Shown here one piece after another: positions 22,905 to 37,100 of a stretch of 64,000 bases of DNA; within the stretch, counting starts at the first letter, position 1, and the number at the start of each line of letters is the position of its first letter. Source of the stretch: Megalopta genalis (Eukaryota; Arthropoda; Insecta; Hymenoptera; Halictidae); contig NC_135022.1 in the NCBI RefSeq assembly GCF_051020955.1, forward strand, positions 6,258,463 through 6,322,462, read 5' to 3'. Both the position numbers and the translations under genes were made by a program. The notes below the pieces were generated by a model. It was not told the DNA's origin and ran no database searches. It worked only from the letters and a program-made list of their open reading frames with translations.

Positions 22905-25900
22905 GTTTTTACATAGGGGTTAGGGATTTAGAACGAAAACTAATGACAGAAAATGGCAGTTTACACTTGTGATTTCTCGGTTTTTTCAATTTTCTGAAAA
23001 AACCTGTCATCAGATTTTTAAATACGAGAATCTTGCTTAACTACCGATTTTACCTTAGCATTAAGTATTTAGAACGAAATATAATGTCAGAAGATGGCGC
23101 TTTACTCTAGTGATTTTTCGGTTTTCTCAAATTTCTGAAAAATCCTAACATTAGATTTTCTTCAAAGTACGATATTCTTGCTTCCATAACGTTTCTACAT
23201 AGGGATTAAGCATGTAGAACGAAATGTAATGTCAGAAAATGGCACTTTGCTCTTGTGATTTTTCGGTTTTTCCAATTTTCTGAAAAAACCTATCATTAGA
23301 TTTTCTTCAAGACACAATATTCTTGCTTAGATAACGTTTTTACATAGGGATTAAGCATGTAGAACGAAATGTAATGTCAGAAAATGGCACTTTGCTCTTG
23401 TGATTTTTCGGTTTTTCCAATTTTCTGAAAAAACCTATCATTAGATTTTCTTCAAAGTACGATATTCTTTCTTAAATATCGTTTTTACATAGGGGTTAGG
23501 CATTTAGAACGAAATCTAATGACAGAAAATGGCACTTTACTCTTGTGATTTTTCGGTTTTTTCAATTTTCTGAAAAAACCTATCATTAGATTTTCTTCAA
23601 AGTACGATATTCCTGCTTAAACAGCGTTTTTACATAGGGATTAAGCATGTAGAACGAATTCTAACGTCAGAAAATTGCGCTTTACTCTAGTGATTTTTCG
23701 GTTTTTTCAATTTTCTGAAAAAACCTATCATTAGATTTTCTTCAAAGTACGATATTCTTTCTTAAATATCGTTTTTACATAGGGGTTAGGCATTTAGAAC
23801 GAAATCTAATGACAGAAAATGGCAGTTTACACTTGTGATTTTTCGGTTTTTTCAATTTTCTGAAAAAACCTATCATTAGATTTTCTTCAAAGTACGATAT
23901 TCCTGCTTAAACAGCGTTTTTACATAGGGATTGTGCATTTAGAACGAAATCTAATGTCAGAAAATGGCAGTTTACACTTGTGATTTTTCGGTTTTTTCAA
24001 TTTTCTGAAAGAATCTATCATTAGATTTTCTTCAAAGTCCGATATTCTTGCTTAGATAACGTTTTTACATAGGGGTTAAGCATTTAGAATGAAATCTAAA
24101 GTCAGAAAATGGCACTTTGCTCTTGTGATTTTTCGGTTTTTCCAATTTTCTGAAAAAACCTATCATTAGATTTTCTTCAAGACACAATATTCTTGCTTAG
24201 ATAACGTTTTTACATAGGGATTAAGCATTTAGAACGAAATCAAATGTCAGAAAATGACACTTTACTCTTGTGATTTTACGGTTTTTCCAATTTTCTGAAA
24301 AAACCTATCATCAGATTTTTCAAATACGAGAATCTTGCTTAACTAACGATTTTACATTAGAATTAGGTATTGAGTACGAAATATAATGTCAGAAAATGGC
24401 GCTTTACTCTAGTGATTTTTCGGTTTTATCAACTTTCTGTACAAACCACTCATTAGATTTTCTTCAAAGTACGATATTCTTGCTTAAATATCGTTTCTAC
24501 ATAGGGATTAGGCATTTAGAACGAAATCTAATGACAGAAAATGGCACTTTACTCTAGTGATTTTTCGGTTTTTTCAATTATCTGAAAAAACCTATCATCA
24601 GATTTTTCAAATACGAGAATCTTGCATAACTAACGCTTTTACATTAGAATTAGGTATTGTGTACGAAATGTAATGTCAGAAAATGGCACTTTACTCTTGT
24701 GATTTTTCTGTTTTTTTCAATTTTCTGAAAAATCCTAACATTAGATTTTCTTCAAAGTACGATATTCTTGCTTAAATAACGTTTCTACATAGGGATTAAG
24801 CATTTAGAACGAATTCTAACGTCAGAAAATTGCGCTTTACTCTAGTGATTTTTCGTTTTTTTCTAATTTCTGAAAGAATCAATCATTAGATTTTCTTCAA
24901 AGTCCGATATTCTTGCTTAGATAACGTTTTTACATAGGGATTAAGCATTTAGAATGAAATCTAACGTCAGAAAATGGCACTTTGCTCTTGTGATTTTTCG
25001 GTTTTTCCAATTTTCTGAAAAAACCTATCATTAGATTTTCTTCAAGACACAATATTCTTGCTTAGATAACGTTTTTACATAGTGATTAAGCATTTAGAAA
25101 GAAATCTAATGTCAGAAAATGACACTTTACTCTTGTGATTTTACGGTTTTTCCAATTTTCTGAAAAAACCTATCATCAGATTTTTTAAATACGAGAATCT
25201 TGCTTAACTAACGATTTTACATTAGAATTAGGTATTGAGTACGAAATATAATGTCAGAAAATGGCGCTTTACTCTAGTGATTTTTCGGTTTTTTCAACTT
25301 TCTGTAAAAACCACGCATTAGATTTTCTTCAAAGTACGATATTCTTGCTTAAATATCGTTTTTACATAGGGATTAGGCATTTAGAACGAAATCTAATGAC
25401 AGAAAATGGCACTTTACTCTTGTGATTTTTCGGTTTTTTCATTTTTCTGAAAAAACCAATCATTAGATTTTCTTCAAAGTACGATATTCTTGCTTAAATA
25501 TCGTTTTTACATAGGGGTTAGGCATTTAGAACGAAATCTAATGACAGAAAATGGCACTTTACTCTTGTGATTTTTCGGTTTTTTTCAATTTTCTGTAAAA
25601 TCCTAACATTAGATTTTCTTCAAAGTACGATATTCTTGCTTAAATAACGTTTCTACATAGGGATTAGGCATTTAGAACGAAATCTAATGACAGAAAATGT
25701 CACTTTACTGTAGTGATTTTTCGGTTTTTTCAACTTTCTGTAAAAACCACGCATTAGATTTTCTTCAAAGTACGATATTCTTGCTTAAATATCGTTTTTA
25801 CATACGGGTTATGCATTTAGAACGAAATCTAATGTCAGAAAATGGCACTTTACTCTTGTGATTTTTCGGTTTTTTCATTTTTCTGAAAAAACCTGTCATC

Positions 25901-28900
25901 AGATTTTTAAATACGAGAATCTTGCTTAACTACCGATTTTACCTTAGCATTAAGTATTTAGAACGAAATGTAATGTCAGAAGATGGCGCTTTACTCTAGT
26001 GATTTTTCGGTTTTCTCAAGTTTCTGAAAAATCCTAACATTAGATTTTCTTCAAAGTACGATATTCTTGCTTAAATAACGTTTCTACATAGGGATTAAGC
26101 ATTTAGAACGAATTCTAACGTCAGAAAATTGCGCTTTACTCTAGTGATTTTTCGGTTTTTTCAATTTTCTGAAAAAACCTATCATTAGATTTTCTTCAAA
26201 GTACGATATTCTTGCTTAAATAACGTTTCTACATAGGGATTAGGCATTTAGAACGAAATCTAATGACAGAAAATGTCACTTTACTCTTGTGAATTTTCGG
26301 TTTTTTCAATTTTCTGAAAATACCTATCATTAGATTTTCTTCAAAGTACGATATTCCTGCTTAAATAACGTTTTTACATAGGGTTTGGGCATTTAGAACG
26401 AAATCTAATGTCAGAAAATGGCACTTTACTCTTGTGAATTTTCGGTGTTTTCAATAATCTGAAAAAACCTATCATCGGATTTTTTAAATACGAGAATCTT
26501 GCTTAACTAACGCTTTTACATTAGAATTAGGTATTGAGTACGAAATGTAATGTCAGAAAATGGCACTTTACTCTTGTGATTTTTCTGTTTTTTTCAATTT
26601 TCTGAAAAATCCTAACATTAGATTTTCTTCAAAGGACGATATTCTTGCTTAAATAACGTTTCTACATAGGGATTAAGCATTTAGAACGAATTCTAACGTC
26701 AGAAAATTGCGCTTTACTCTAGTGATTTTTCGGTTTTTTCTAATTTCTAAAAGAATCAATCATTAGATTTTCTTCAAAGTCCGATATTCTTGCTTAGATA
26801 TCGTTTTTACATAGGGGTTAAGCATTTAGAATGAAATCTAAAGTCAGAAAATGGCACTTTGCTCTTGTGATTTTTCGGTTTTTCCAATTTTCTGAAAAAA
26901 CCTATCATTAGATTTTCTTCAAGACACAATATTCTTGCTTAGATAACGTTTTTACATAGTGATTAAGCATTTAGAACGAAATCTAATGTCAGAAAATGAC
27001 ACTTTACTCTTGTGATTTTACGGTTTTTCCAATTTTCTGAAAAAACCTATCATCAGATTTTTTAAATACGAGAATCTTGCTTAACTAACGATTTTACATT
27101 AGAATTAGGTATTGAGTACGAAATATAATGTCAGAAAATGGCGCTTTACTCTAGTGATTTTTCGGTTTTTTCAACTTTCTGTAAAAACCACGCATTAGAT
27201 TTTCTTCAAAGTACGATATTCTTGCTTAAATATCGTTTTTACATAGGGATTAGGCATTTAGAACGAAATCTAATGACAGAAAATGGCACTTTACTCTTGT
27301 GATTTTTCGGTTTTTTCATTTTTCTGAAAAAACCAATCATTAGATTTTCTTCAAAGTACGATATTCTTGCTTAAATATCGTTTTTACATAGGGGTTAGGC
27401 ATTTAGAACGAAATCTAATGACAGAAAATGGCACTTTACTCTTGTGATTTTTCGGTTTTTTTCAATTTTCTGTAAAATCCTAACATTAGATTTTCTTCAA
27501 AGTACGATATTCTTGCTTAAATAACGTTTCTACATAGGGATTAGGCATTTAGAACGAAATCTAATGACAGAAAATGTCACTTTACTGTAGTGATTTTTCG
27601 GTTTTTTCAACTTTCTGTAAAAACCACGCATTAGATTTTCTTCAAAGTACGATATTCTTGCTTAAATATCGTTTTTACATAGGGATTATGCATTTAGAAC
27701 GAAATCTAATGTCAGAAAATGGCACTTTACTCTTGTGATTTTTCGGTTTTTTCATTTTTCTGAAAAAACCTGTCATCAGATTTTTAAATACGAGAATCTT
27801 GCTTAACTACCGATTTTACCTTAGCATTAAGTATTTAGAACGAAATGTAATGTCAGAAGATGGCGCTTTACTCTAGTGATTTTTCGGTTTTCTCAAGTTT
27901 CTGAAAAATCCTAACATTAGATTTTCTTCAAAGTACGATATTCTTGCTTAAATAACGTTTCTACATAGGGATTAAGCATTTAGAACGAATTCTAACGTCA
28001 GAAAATTGCGCTTTACTCTAGTGATTTTTCGGTTTTTTCAATTTTCTGAAAAAACCTATCATTAGATTTTCTTCAAAGTACGATATTCTTGCTTAAATAT
28101 CGTTTTTACATAGGGGTTAGGCATTTAGAACGAAATCTAATGACAGAAAATGGCAGTTTACACTTGTGATTTTTCGGTTTTCTCAAATTTCTGAAAAATC
28201 CTAACATTAGATTTTCTTCAAAGTACGATATTCTTGCTTAAATAACGTTTCTACATAGGGATTAGGCATTTAGAACGAAATCTAATGACAGAAAATGTCA
28301 CTTTACTCTTGTGAATTTTCGGTTTTTTCAATTTTCTGAAAATACCTATCATTAGATTTTCTTCAAAGTACGATATTCCTGCTTAAATAACGTTTTTACA
28401 TAGGGATTGGGCATTTAGAACGAAATCTAATGTCAGAAAATGGCACTTTACTCTTGTGAATTTTCGGTGTTTTCAATAATCTGAAAAAACCTATCATCGG
28501 ATTTTTTAAATACGAGAATCTTGCTTAACTAACGCTTTTACATTAGAATTAGGTATTGAGTACGAAATGTAATGTCAGAAAATGGCACTTTACTCTTGTG
28601 ATTTTTCTGTTTTTTTCAATTTTCTGAAAAATCCTAACATTAGATTTTCTTCAAAGTACGATATTCTTGCTTAAATAACGTTTCTACATAGGGATTAAGC
28701 ATTTAGAACGAATTCTAACGTCAGAAAATTGCGCTTTACTCTAGTGATTTTTCGGTTTTTTCTAATTTCTAAAAGAATCAATCATTAGATTTTCTTCAAA
28801 GTCCGATATTCTTGCTTAGATATCGTTTTTACATAGGGGTTAAGCATTTAGAATGAAATCTAAAGTCAGAAAATGGCACTTTGCTCTTGTGATTTTTCGG

Positions 28901-30161
28901 TTTTTCCAATTTTCTGAAAAAACCTATCATTAGATTTTCTTCAAGACACAATATTCTTGCTTAGATAACGTTTTTACATAGGGATTAAGCATTTAGAACG
29001 AAATCAAATGTCAGAAAATGACACTTTACTCTTGTGATTTTACGGTTTTTCCAATTTTCTGAAAAAACCTATCATCAGATTTTTCAAATACGAGAATCTT
29101 GCTTAACTAACGATTTTACATTAGAATTAGGTATTGAGTACGAAATATAATGTCAGAAAATGGCGCTTTACTCTAGTGATTTTTCGGTTTTTTCAACTTT
29201 CTGTACAAACCACTCATTAGATTTTCTTCAAAGTACGATATTCTTGCTTAAATATCGTTTTTACATAGGGATTAGGCATTTAGAACGAAATCTAATGACA
29301 GAAAATGGCACTTTACTCTAGTGATTTTTCGGTTTTTTCAATTATCTGAAAAAACCTATCATCAGATTTTTCAAATACGAGAATCTTGCTTAACTAACGC
29401 TTTTACATTAGAATTAGGTATTGAGTACGAAATGTAATGTCAGAAAATGGCACTTTACTCTTGTGATTTTTCTGTTTTTTTCAATTTTCTGAAAAATCCT
29501 AACATTAGATTTTCTTCAAAGTACGATATTCTTGCTTAAATAACGTTTCTACATAGGGATTAAGCATTTAGAACGAATTCTAACGTCAGAAAATTGCGCT
29601 TTACTCTAGTGATTTTTCGTTTTTTTCTAATTTCTGAAAGAATCAATCATTAGATTTTCTTCAAAGTCCGATATTCTTGCTTAGATAACGTTTTTACATA
29701 GGGATTAAGCATTTAGAATGAAATCTAACGTCAGAAAATGGCACTTTGCTCTTGTGATTTTTCGGTTTTTCCAATTTTCTGAAAAAACCTATCATTAGAT
29801 TTTCTTCAAGACACAATATTCTTGCTTAGATAACGTTTTTACATAGTGATTAAGCATTTAGAACGAAATCTAATGTCAGAAAATGACACTTTACTCTTGT
29901 GATTTTACGGTTTTTCCAATTTTCTGAAAAAACCTATCATCAGATTTTTTAAATACGAGAATCTTGCTTAACTAACGATTTTACATTAGAATTAGGTATT
30001 GAGTACGAAATATAATGTCAGAAAATGGCGCTTTACTCTAGTGATTTTTCGGTTTTTTCAACTTTCTGTAAAAACCACGCATTAGATTTTCTTCAAAGTA
30101 CGATATTCTTGCTTAAATATCGTTTTTACATAGGGATTAGGCATTTAGAACGAAATCTAAT
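22905..30161 (+). repeat. 57-monomer superblock, copy 1 (offset 8,229)
   Basis: Every landmark checked at intervals of 60-120 bases from 22,905 to 30,161 recurs exactly 8,229 bp downstream, with no net indel over ~7.26 kb. Shared rare markers are CTTCCATAACG (23,181/31,410), TTCTTTCTTAAATATC (23,467/31,696), CTTGCATAAC (24,621/32,850), AGAAAGAAATC (25,098/33,327) and ACATACGGGTT (25,800/34,029). About seven single-base differences were noticed (for example at 24,428, 24,497, 26,383 and 26,635). Internally, 24,005-26,218 is itself repeated at 28,769-30,982 (offset 4,764, 33 monomers). Confidence 0.9.
28397..30161 (+). repeat. 1.78-kb 12-monomer module, copy 1 of 5
   Basis: This module begins at the C-type GGGATTGGGC monomer and runs through the ATCGGATTTTTT short monomer, an R monomer with TTTCTAAAAG, the CTGTACAAACCACTC variant, the CTAGTG/TTATCTG short monomer and the AGTGATTAAGC D monomer. 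Copies start at 28,397, 36,626, 39,655, 50,632 and 55,678. In all five the CTGTACAAACC landmark sits 804 bases after the start (29,201; 37,430; 40,459; 51,436; 56,482). Confidence 0.85.
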
Positions 30162-31133
30162 GACAGAAAATGGCACTTTACTCTTGTGATTTTTCGGTTT
30201 TTTCATTTTTCTGAAAAAACCAATCATTAGATTTTCTTCAAAGTACGATATTCTTGCTTAAATATCGTTTTTACATAGGGGTTAGGCATTTAGAACGAAA
30301 TCTAATGACAGAAAATGGCACTTTACTCTTGTGATTTTTCGGTTTTTTTCAATTTTCTGTAAAATCCTAACATTAGATTTTCTTCAAAGTACGATATTCT
30401 TGCTTAAATAACGTTTCTACATAGGGATTAGGCATTTAGAACGAAATCTAATGACAGAAAATGTCACTTTACTGTAGTGATTTTTCGGTTTTTTCAACTT
30501 TCTGTAAAAACCACGCATTAGATTTTCTTCAAAGTACGATATTCTTGCTTAAATATCGTTTTTACATAGGGATTATGCATTTAGAACGAAATCTAATGTC
30601 AGAAAATGGCACTTTACTCTTGTGATTTTTCGGTTTTTTCATTTTTCTGAAAAAACCTGTCATCAGATTTTTAAATACGAGAATCTTGCTTAACTACCGA
30701 TTTTACCTTAGCATTAAGTATTTAGAACGAAATGTAATGTCAGAAGATGGCGCTTTACTCTAGTGATTTTTCGGTTTTCTCAAGTTTCTGAAAAATCCTA
30801 ACATTAGATTTTCTTCAAAGTACGATATTCTTGCTTAAATAACGTTTCTACATAGGGATTAAGCATTTAGAACGAATTCTAACGTCAGAAAATTGCGCTT
30901 TACTCTAGTGATTTTTCGGTTTTTTCAATTTTCTGAAAAAACCTATCATTAGATTTTCTTCAAAGTACGATATTCTTGCTTAAATATCGTTTTTACATAG
31001 GGGTTAGGCATTTAGAACGAAATCTAATGACAGAAAATGGCACTTTACTCTTGTGATTTTTCGGTTTTTTCATTTTTCTGAAAAAACCAATCATTAGATT
31101 TTCTTCAAAGTACGATATTCTTGCTTAAATATC

Positions 31134-34100
31134 GTTTTTACATAGGGGTTAGGCATTTAGAACGAAATCTAATGACAGAAAATGGCAGTTTACACTTGTG
31201 ATTTTTCGGTTTTTTCAATTTTCTGAAAAAACCTGTCATCAGATTTTTAAATACGAGAATCTTGCTTAACTACCGATTTTACCTTAGCATTAAGTATTTA
31301 GAACGAAATGTAATGTCAGAAGATGGCGCTTTACTCTAGTGATTTTTCGGTTTTCTCAAATTTCTGAAAAATCCTAACATTAGATTTTCTTCAAAGTACG
31401 ATATTCTTGCTTCCATAACGTTTCTACATAGGGATTAAGCATGTAGAACGAAATGTAACGTCAGAAAATGGCACTTTGCTCTTGTGATTTTTCGGTTTTT
31501 CCAATTTTCTGAAAAAACCTATCATTATATTTTCTTCAAGACACAATATTCTTGCTTAGATAACGTTTTTACATAGGGATTAAGCATGTAGAACGAAATG
31601 TAATGTCAGAAAATGGCACTTTGCTCTTGTGATTTTTCGGTTTTTCCAATTTTCTGAAAAAACCTATCATTAGATTTTCTTCAAAGTACGATATTCTTTC
31701 TTAAATATCGTTTTTACATAGGGGTTAGGCATTTAGAACGAAATCTAATGACAGAAAATGGCACTTTACTCTTGTGATTTTTCGGTTTTTTCAATTTTCT
31801 GAAAAAACCTATCATTAGATTTTCTTCAAAGTACGATATTCCTGCTTAAACAGCGTTTTTACATAGGGATTAAGCATGTAGAACGAATTCTAACGTCAGA
31901 AAATTGCGCTTTACTCTAGTGATTTTTCGGTTTTTTCAATTTTCTGAAAAAACCTATCATTAGATTTTCTTCAAAGTACGATATTCTTTCTTAAATATCG
32001 TTTTTACATAGGGGTTAGGCATTTAGAACGAAATCTAATGACAGAAAATGGCAGTTTACACTTGTGATTTTTCGGTTTTTTCAATTTTCTGAAAAAACCT
32101 ATCATTAGATTTTCTTCAAAGTACGATATTCCTGCTTAAACAGCGTTTTTACATAGGGATTGTGCATTTAGAACGAAATCTAATGTCAGAAAATGGCAGT
32201 TTACACTTGTGATTTTTCGGTTTTTTCAATTTTCTGAAAGAATCTATCATTAGATTTTCTTCAAAGTCCGATATTCTTGCTTAGATAACGTTTTTACATA
32301 GGGGTTAAGCATTTAGAATGAAATCTAAAGTCAGAAAATGGCACTTTGCTCTTGTGATTTTTCGGTTTTTCCAATTTTCTGAAAAAACCTATCATTAGAT
32401 TTTCTTCAAGACACAATATTCTTGCTTAGATAACGTTTTTACATAGGGATTAAGCATTTAGAACGAAATCAAATGTCAGAAAATGACACTTTACTCTTGT
32501 GATTTTACGGTTTTTCCAATTTTCTGAAAAAACCTATCATCAGATTTTTCAAATACGAGAATCTTGCTTAACTAACGATTTTACATTAGAATTAGGTATT
32601 GAGTACGAAATATAATGTCAGAAAATGGCGCTTTACTCTAGTGATTTTTCGGTTTTTTCAACTTTCTGTACAAACCACTCATTAGATTTTCTTCAAAGTA
32701 CGATATTCTTGCTTAAATATCGTTTTTACATAGGGATTAGGCATTTAGAACGAAATCTAATGACAGAAAATGGCACTTTACTCTAGTGATTTTTCGGTTT
32801 TTTCAATTATCTGAAAAAACCTATCATCAGATTTTTCAAATACGAGAATCTTGCATAACTAACGCTTTTACATTAGAATTAGGTATTGTGTACGAAATGT
32901 AATGTCAGAAAATGGCACTTTACTCTTGTGATTTTTCTGTTTTTTTCAATTTTCTGAAAAATCCTAACATTAGATTTTCTTCAAAGTACGATATTCTTGC
33001 TTAAATAACGTTTCTACATAGGGATTAAGCATTTAGAACGAATTCTAACGTCAGAAAATTGCGCTTTACTCTAGTGATTTTTCGTTTTTTTCTAATTTCT
33101 GAAAGAATCAATCATTAGATTTTCTTCAAAGTCCGATATTCTTGCTTAGATAACGTTTTTACATAGGGATTAAGCATTTAGAATGAAATCTAACGTCAGA
33201 AAATGGCACTTTGCTCTTGTGATTTTTCGGTTTTTCCAATTTTCTGAAAAAACCTATCATTAGATTTTCTTCAAGACACAATATTCTTGCTTAGATAACG
33301 TTTTTACATAGTGATTAAGCATTTAGAAAGAAATCTAATGTCAGAAAATGACACTTTACTCTTGTGATTTTACGGTTTTTCCAATTTTCTGAAAAAACCT
33401 ATCATCAGATTTTTTAAATACGAGAATCTTGCTTAACTAACGATTTTACATTAGAATTAGGTATTGAGTACGAAATATAATGTCAGAAAATGGCGCTTTA
33501 CTCTAGTGATTTTTCGGTTTTTTCAACTTTCTGTAAAAACCACGCATTAGATTTTCTTCAAAGTACGATATTCTTGCTTAAATATCGTTTTTACATAGGG
33601 ATTAGGCATTTAGAACGAAATCTAATGACAGAAAATGGCACTTTACTCTTGTGATTTTTCGGTTTTTTCATTTTTCTGAAAAAACCAATCATTAGATTTT
33701 CTTCAAAGTACGATATTCTTGCTTAAATATCGTTTTTACATAGGGGTTAGGCATTTAGAACGAAATCTAATGACAGAAAATGGCACTTTACTCTTGTGAT
33801 TTTTCGGTTTTTTTCAATTTTCTGTAAAATCCTAACATTAGATTTTCTTCAAAGTACGATATTCTTGCTTAAATAACGTTTCTACATAGGGATTAGGCAT
33901 TTAGAACGAAATCTAATGACAGAAAATGTCACTTTACTGTAGTGATTTTTCGGTTTTTTCAACTTTCTGTAAAAACCACGCATTAGATTTTCTTCAAAGT
34001 ACGATATTCTTGCTTAAATATCGTTTTTACATACGGGTTATGCATTTAGAACGAAATCTAATGTCAGAAAATGGCACTTTACTCTTGTGATTTTTCGGTT

Positions 34101-37100
34101 TTTTCATTTTTCTGAAAAAACCTGTCATCAGATTTTTAAATACGAGAATCTTGCTTAACTACCGATTTTACCTTAGCATTAAGTATTTAGAACGAAATGT
34201 AATGTCAGAAGATGGCGCTTTACTCTAGTGATTTTTCGGTTTTCTCAAGTTTCTGAAAAATCCTAACATTAGATTTTCTTCAAAGTACGATATTCTTGCT
34301 TAAATAACGTTTCTACATAGGGATTAAGCATTTAGAACGAATTCTAACGTCAGAAAATTGCGCTTTACTCTAGTGATTTTTCGGTTTTTTCAATTTTCTG
34401 AAAAAACCTATCATTAGATTTTCTTCAAAGTACGATATTCTTGCTTAAATAACGTTTCTACATAGGGATTAGGCATTTAGAACGAAATCTAATGACAGAA
34501 AATGTCACTTTACTCTTGTGAATTTTCGGTTTTTTCAATTTTCTGAAAATACCTATCATTAGATTTTCTTCAAAGTACGATATTCCTGCTTAAATAACGT
34601 TTTTACATAGGGATTGGGCATTTAGAACGAAATCTAATGTCAGAAAATGGCACTTTACTCTTGTGAATTTTCGGTGTTTTCAATAATCTGAAAAAACCTA
34701 TCATCGGATTTTTTAAATACGAGAATCTTGCTTAACTAACGCTTTTACATTAGAATTAGGTATTGAGTACGAAATGTAATGTCAGAAAATGGCACTTTAC
34801 TCTTGTGATTTTTCTGTTTTTTTCAATTTTCTGAAAAATCCTAACATTAGATTTTCTTCAAAGTACGATATTCTTGCTTAAATAACGTTTCTACATAGGG
34901 ATTAAGCATTTAGAACGAATTCTAACGTCAGAAAATTGCGCTTTACTCTAGTGATTTTTCGGTTTTTTCTAATTTCTAAAAGAATCAATCATTAGATTTT
35001 CTTCAAAGTCCGATATTCTTGCTTAGATATCGTTTTTACATAGGGGTTAAGCATTTAGAATGAAATCTAAAGTCAGAAAATGGCACTTTGCTCTTGTGAT
35101 TTTTCGGTTTTTCCAATTTTCTGAAAAAACCTATCATTAGATTTTCTTCAAGACACAATATTCTTGCTTAGATAACGTTTTTACATAGTGATTAAGCATT
35201 TAGAACGAAATCTAATGTCAGAAAATGACACTTTACTCTTGTGATTTTACGGTTTTTCCAATTTTCTGAAAAAACCTATCATCAGATTTTTTAAATACGA
35301 GAATCTTGCTTAACTAACGATTTTACATTAGAATTAGGTATTGAGTACGAAATATAATGTCAGAAAATGGCGCTTTACTCTAGTGATTTTTCGGTTTTTT
35401 CAACTTTCTGTAAAAACCACGCATTAGATTTTCTTCAAAGTACGATATTCTTGCTTAAATATCGTTTTTACATAGGGATTAGGCATTTAGAACGAAATCT
35501 AATGACAGAAAATGGCACTTTACTCTTGTGATTTTTCGGTTTTTTCATTTTTCTGAAAAAACCAATCATTAGATTTTCTTCAAAGTACGATATTCTTGCT
35601 TAAATATCGTTTTTACATAGGGGTTAGGCATTTAGAACGAAATCTAATGACAGAAAATGGCACTTTACTCTTGTGATTTTTCGGTTTTTTTCAATTTTCT
35701 GTAAAATCCTAACATTAGATTTTCTTCAAAGTACGATATTCTTGCTTAAATAACGTTTCTACATAGGGATTAGGCATTTAGAACGAAATCTAATGACAGA
35801 AAATGTCACTTTACTGTAGTGATTTTTCGGTTTTTTCAACTTTCTGTAAAAACCACGCATTAGATTTTCTTCAAAGTACGATATTCTTGCTTAAATATCG
35901 TTTTTACATAGGGATTATGCATTTAGAACGAAATCTAATGTCAGAAAATGGCACTTTACTCTTGTGATTTTTCGGTTTTTTCATTTTTCTGAAAAAACCT
36001 GTCATCAGATTTTTAAATACGAGAATCTTGCTTAACTACCGATTTTACCTTAGCATTAAGTATTTAGAACGAAATGTAATGTCAGAAGATGGCGCTTTAC
36101 TCTAGTGATTTTTCGGTTTTCTCAAGTTTCTGAAAAATCCTAACATTAGATTTTCTTCAAAGTACGATATTCTTGCTTAAATAACGTTTCTACATAGGGA
36201 TTAAGCATTTAGAACGAATTCTAACGTCAGAAAATTGCGCTTTACTCTAGTGATTTTTCGGTTTTTTCAATTTTCTGAAAAAACCTATCATTAGATTTTC
36301 TTCAAAGTACGATATTCTTGCTTAAATATCGTTTTTACATAGGGGTTAGGCATTTAGAACGAAATCTAATGACAGAAAATGGCAGTTTACACTTGTGATT
36401 TTTCGGTTTTCTCAAATTTCTGAAAAATCCTAACATTAGATTTTCTTCAAAGTACGATATTCTTGCTTAAATAACGTTTCTACATAGGGATTAGGCATTT
36501 AGAACGAAATCTAATGACAGAAAATGTCACTTTACTCTTGTGAATTTTCGGTTTTTTCAATTTTCTGAAAATACCTATCATTAGATTTTCTTCAAAGTAC
36601 GATATTCCTGCTTAAATAACGTTTTTACATAGGGATTGGGCATTTAGAACGAAATCTAATGTCAGAAAATGGCACTTTACTCTTGTGAATTTTCGGTGTT
36701 TTCAATAATCTGAAAAAACCTATCATCGGATTTTTTAAATACGAGAATCTTGCTTAACTAACGCTTTTACATTAGAATTAGGTATTGAGTACGAAATGTA
36801 ATGTCAGAAAATGGCACTTTACTCTTGTGATTTTTCTGTTTTTTTCAATTTTCTGAAAAATCCTAACATTAGATTTTCTTCAAAGTACGATATTCTTGCT
36901 TAAATAACGTTTCTACATAGGGATTAAGCATTTAGAACGAATTCTAACGTCAGAAAATTGCGCTTTACTCTAGTGATTTTTCGGTTTTTTCTAATTTCTA
37001 AAAGAATCAATCATTAGATTTTCTTCAAAGTCCGATATTCTTGCTTAGATATCGTTTTTACATAGGGGTTAAGCATTTAGAATGAAATCTAAAGTCAGAA

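Noticed and set aside
25805..25808. CENP-B box (TTCGNNNNANNCGGG)
   Set aside because: CGGG appears only in the four CATACGGGTT variants. The A two bases before it fits, but the TTCG half is absent at the required distance, and I saw no match on the other strand.
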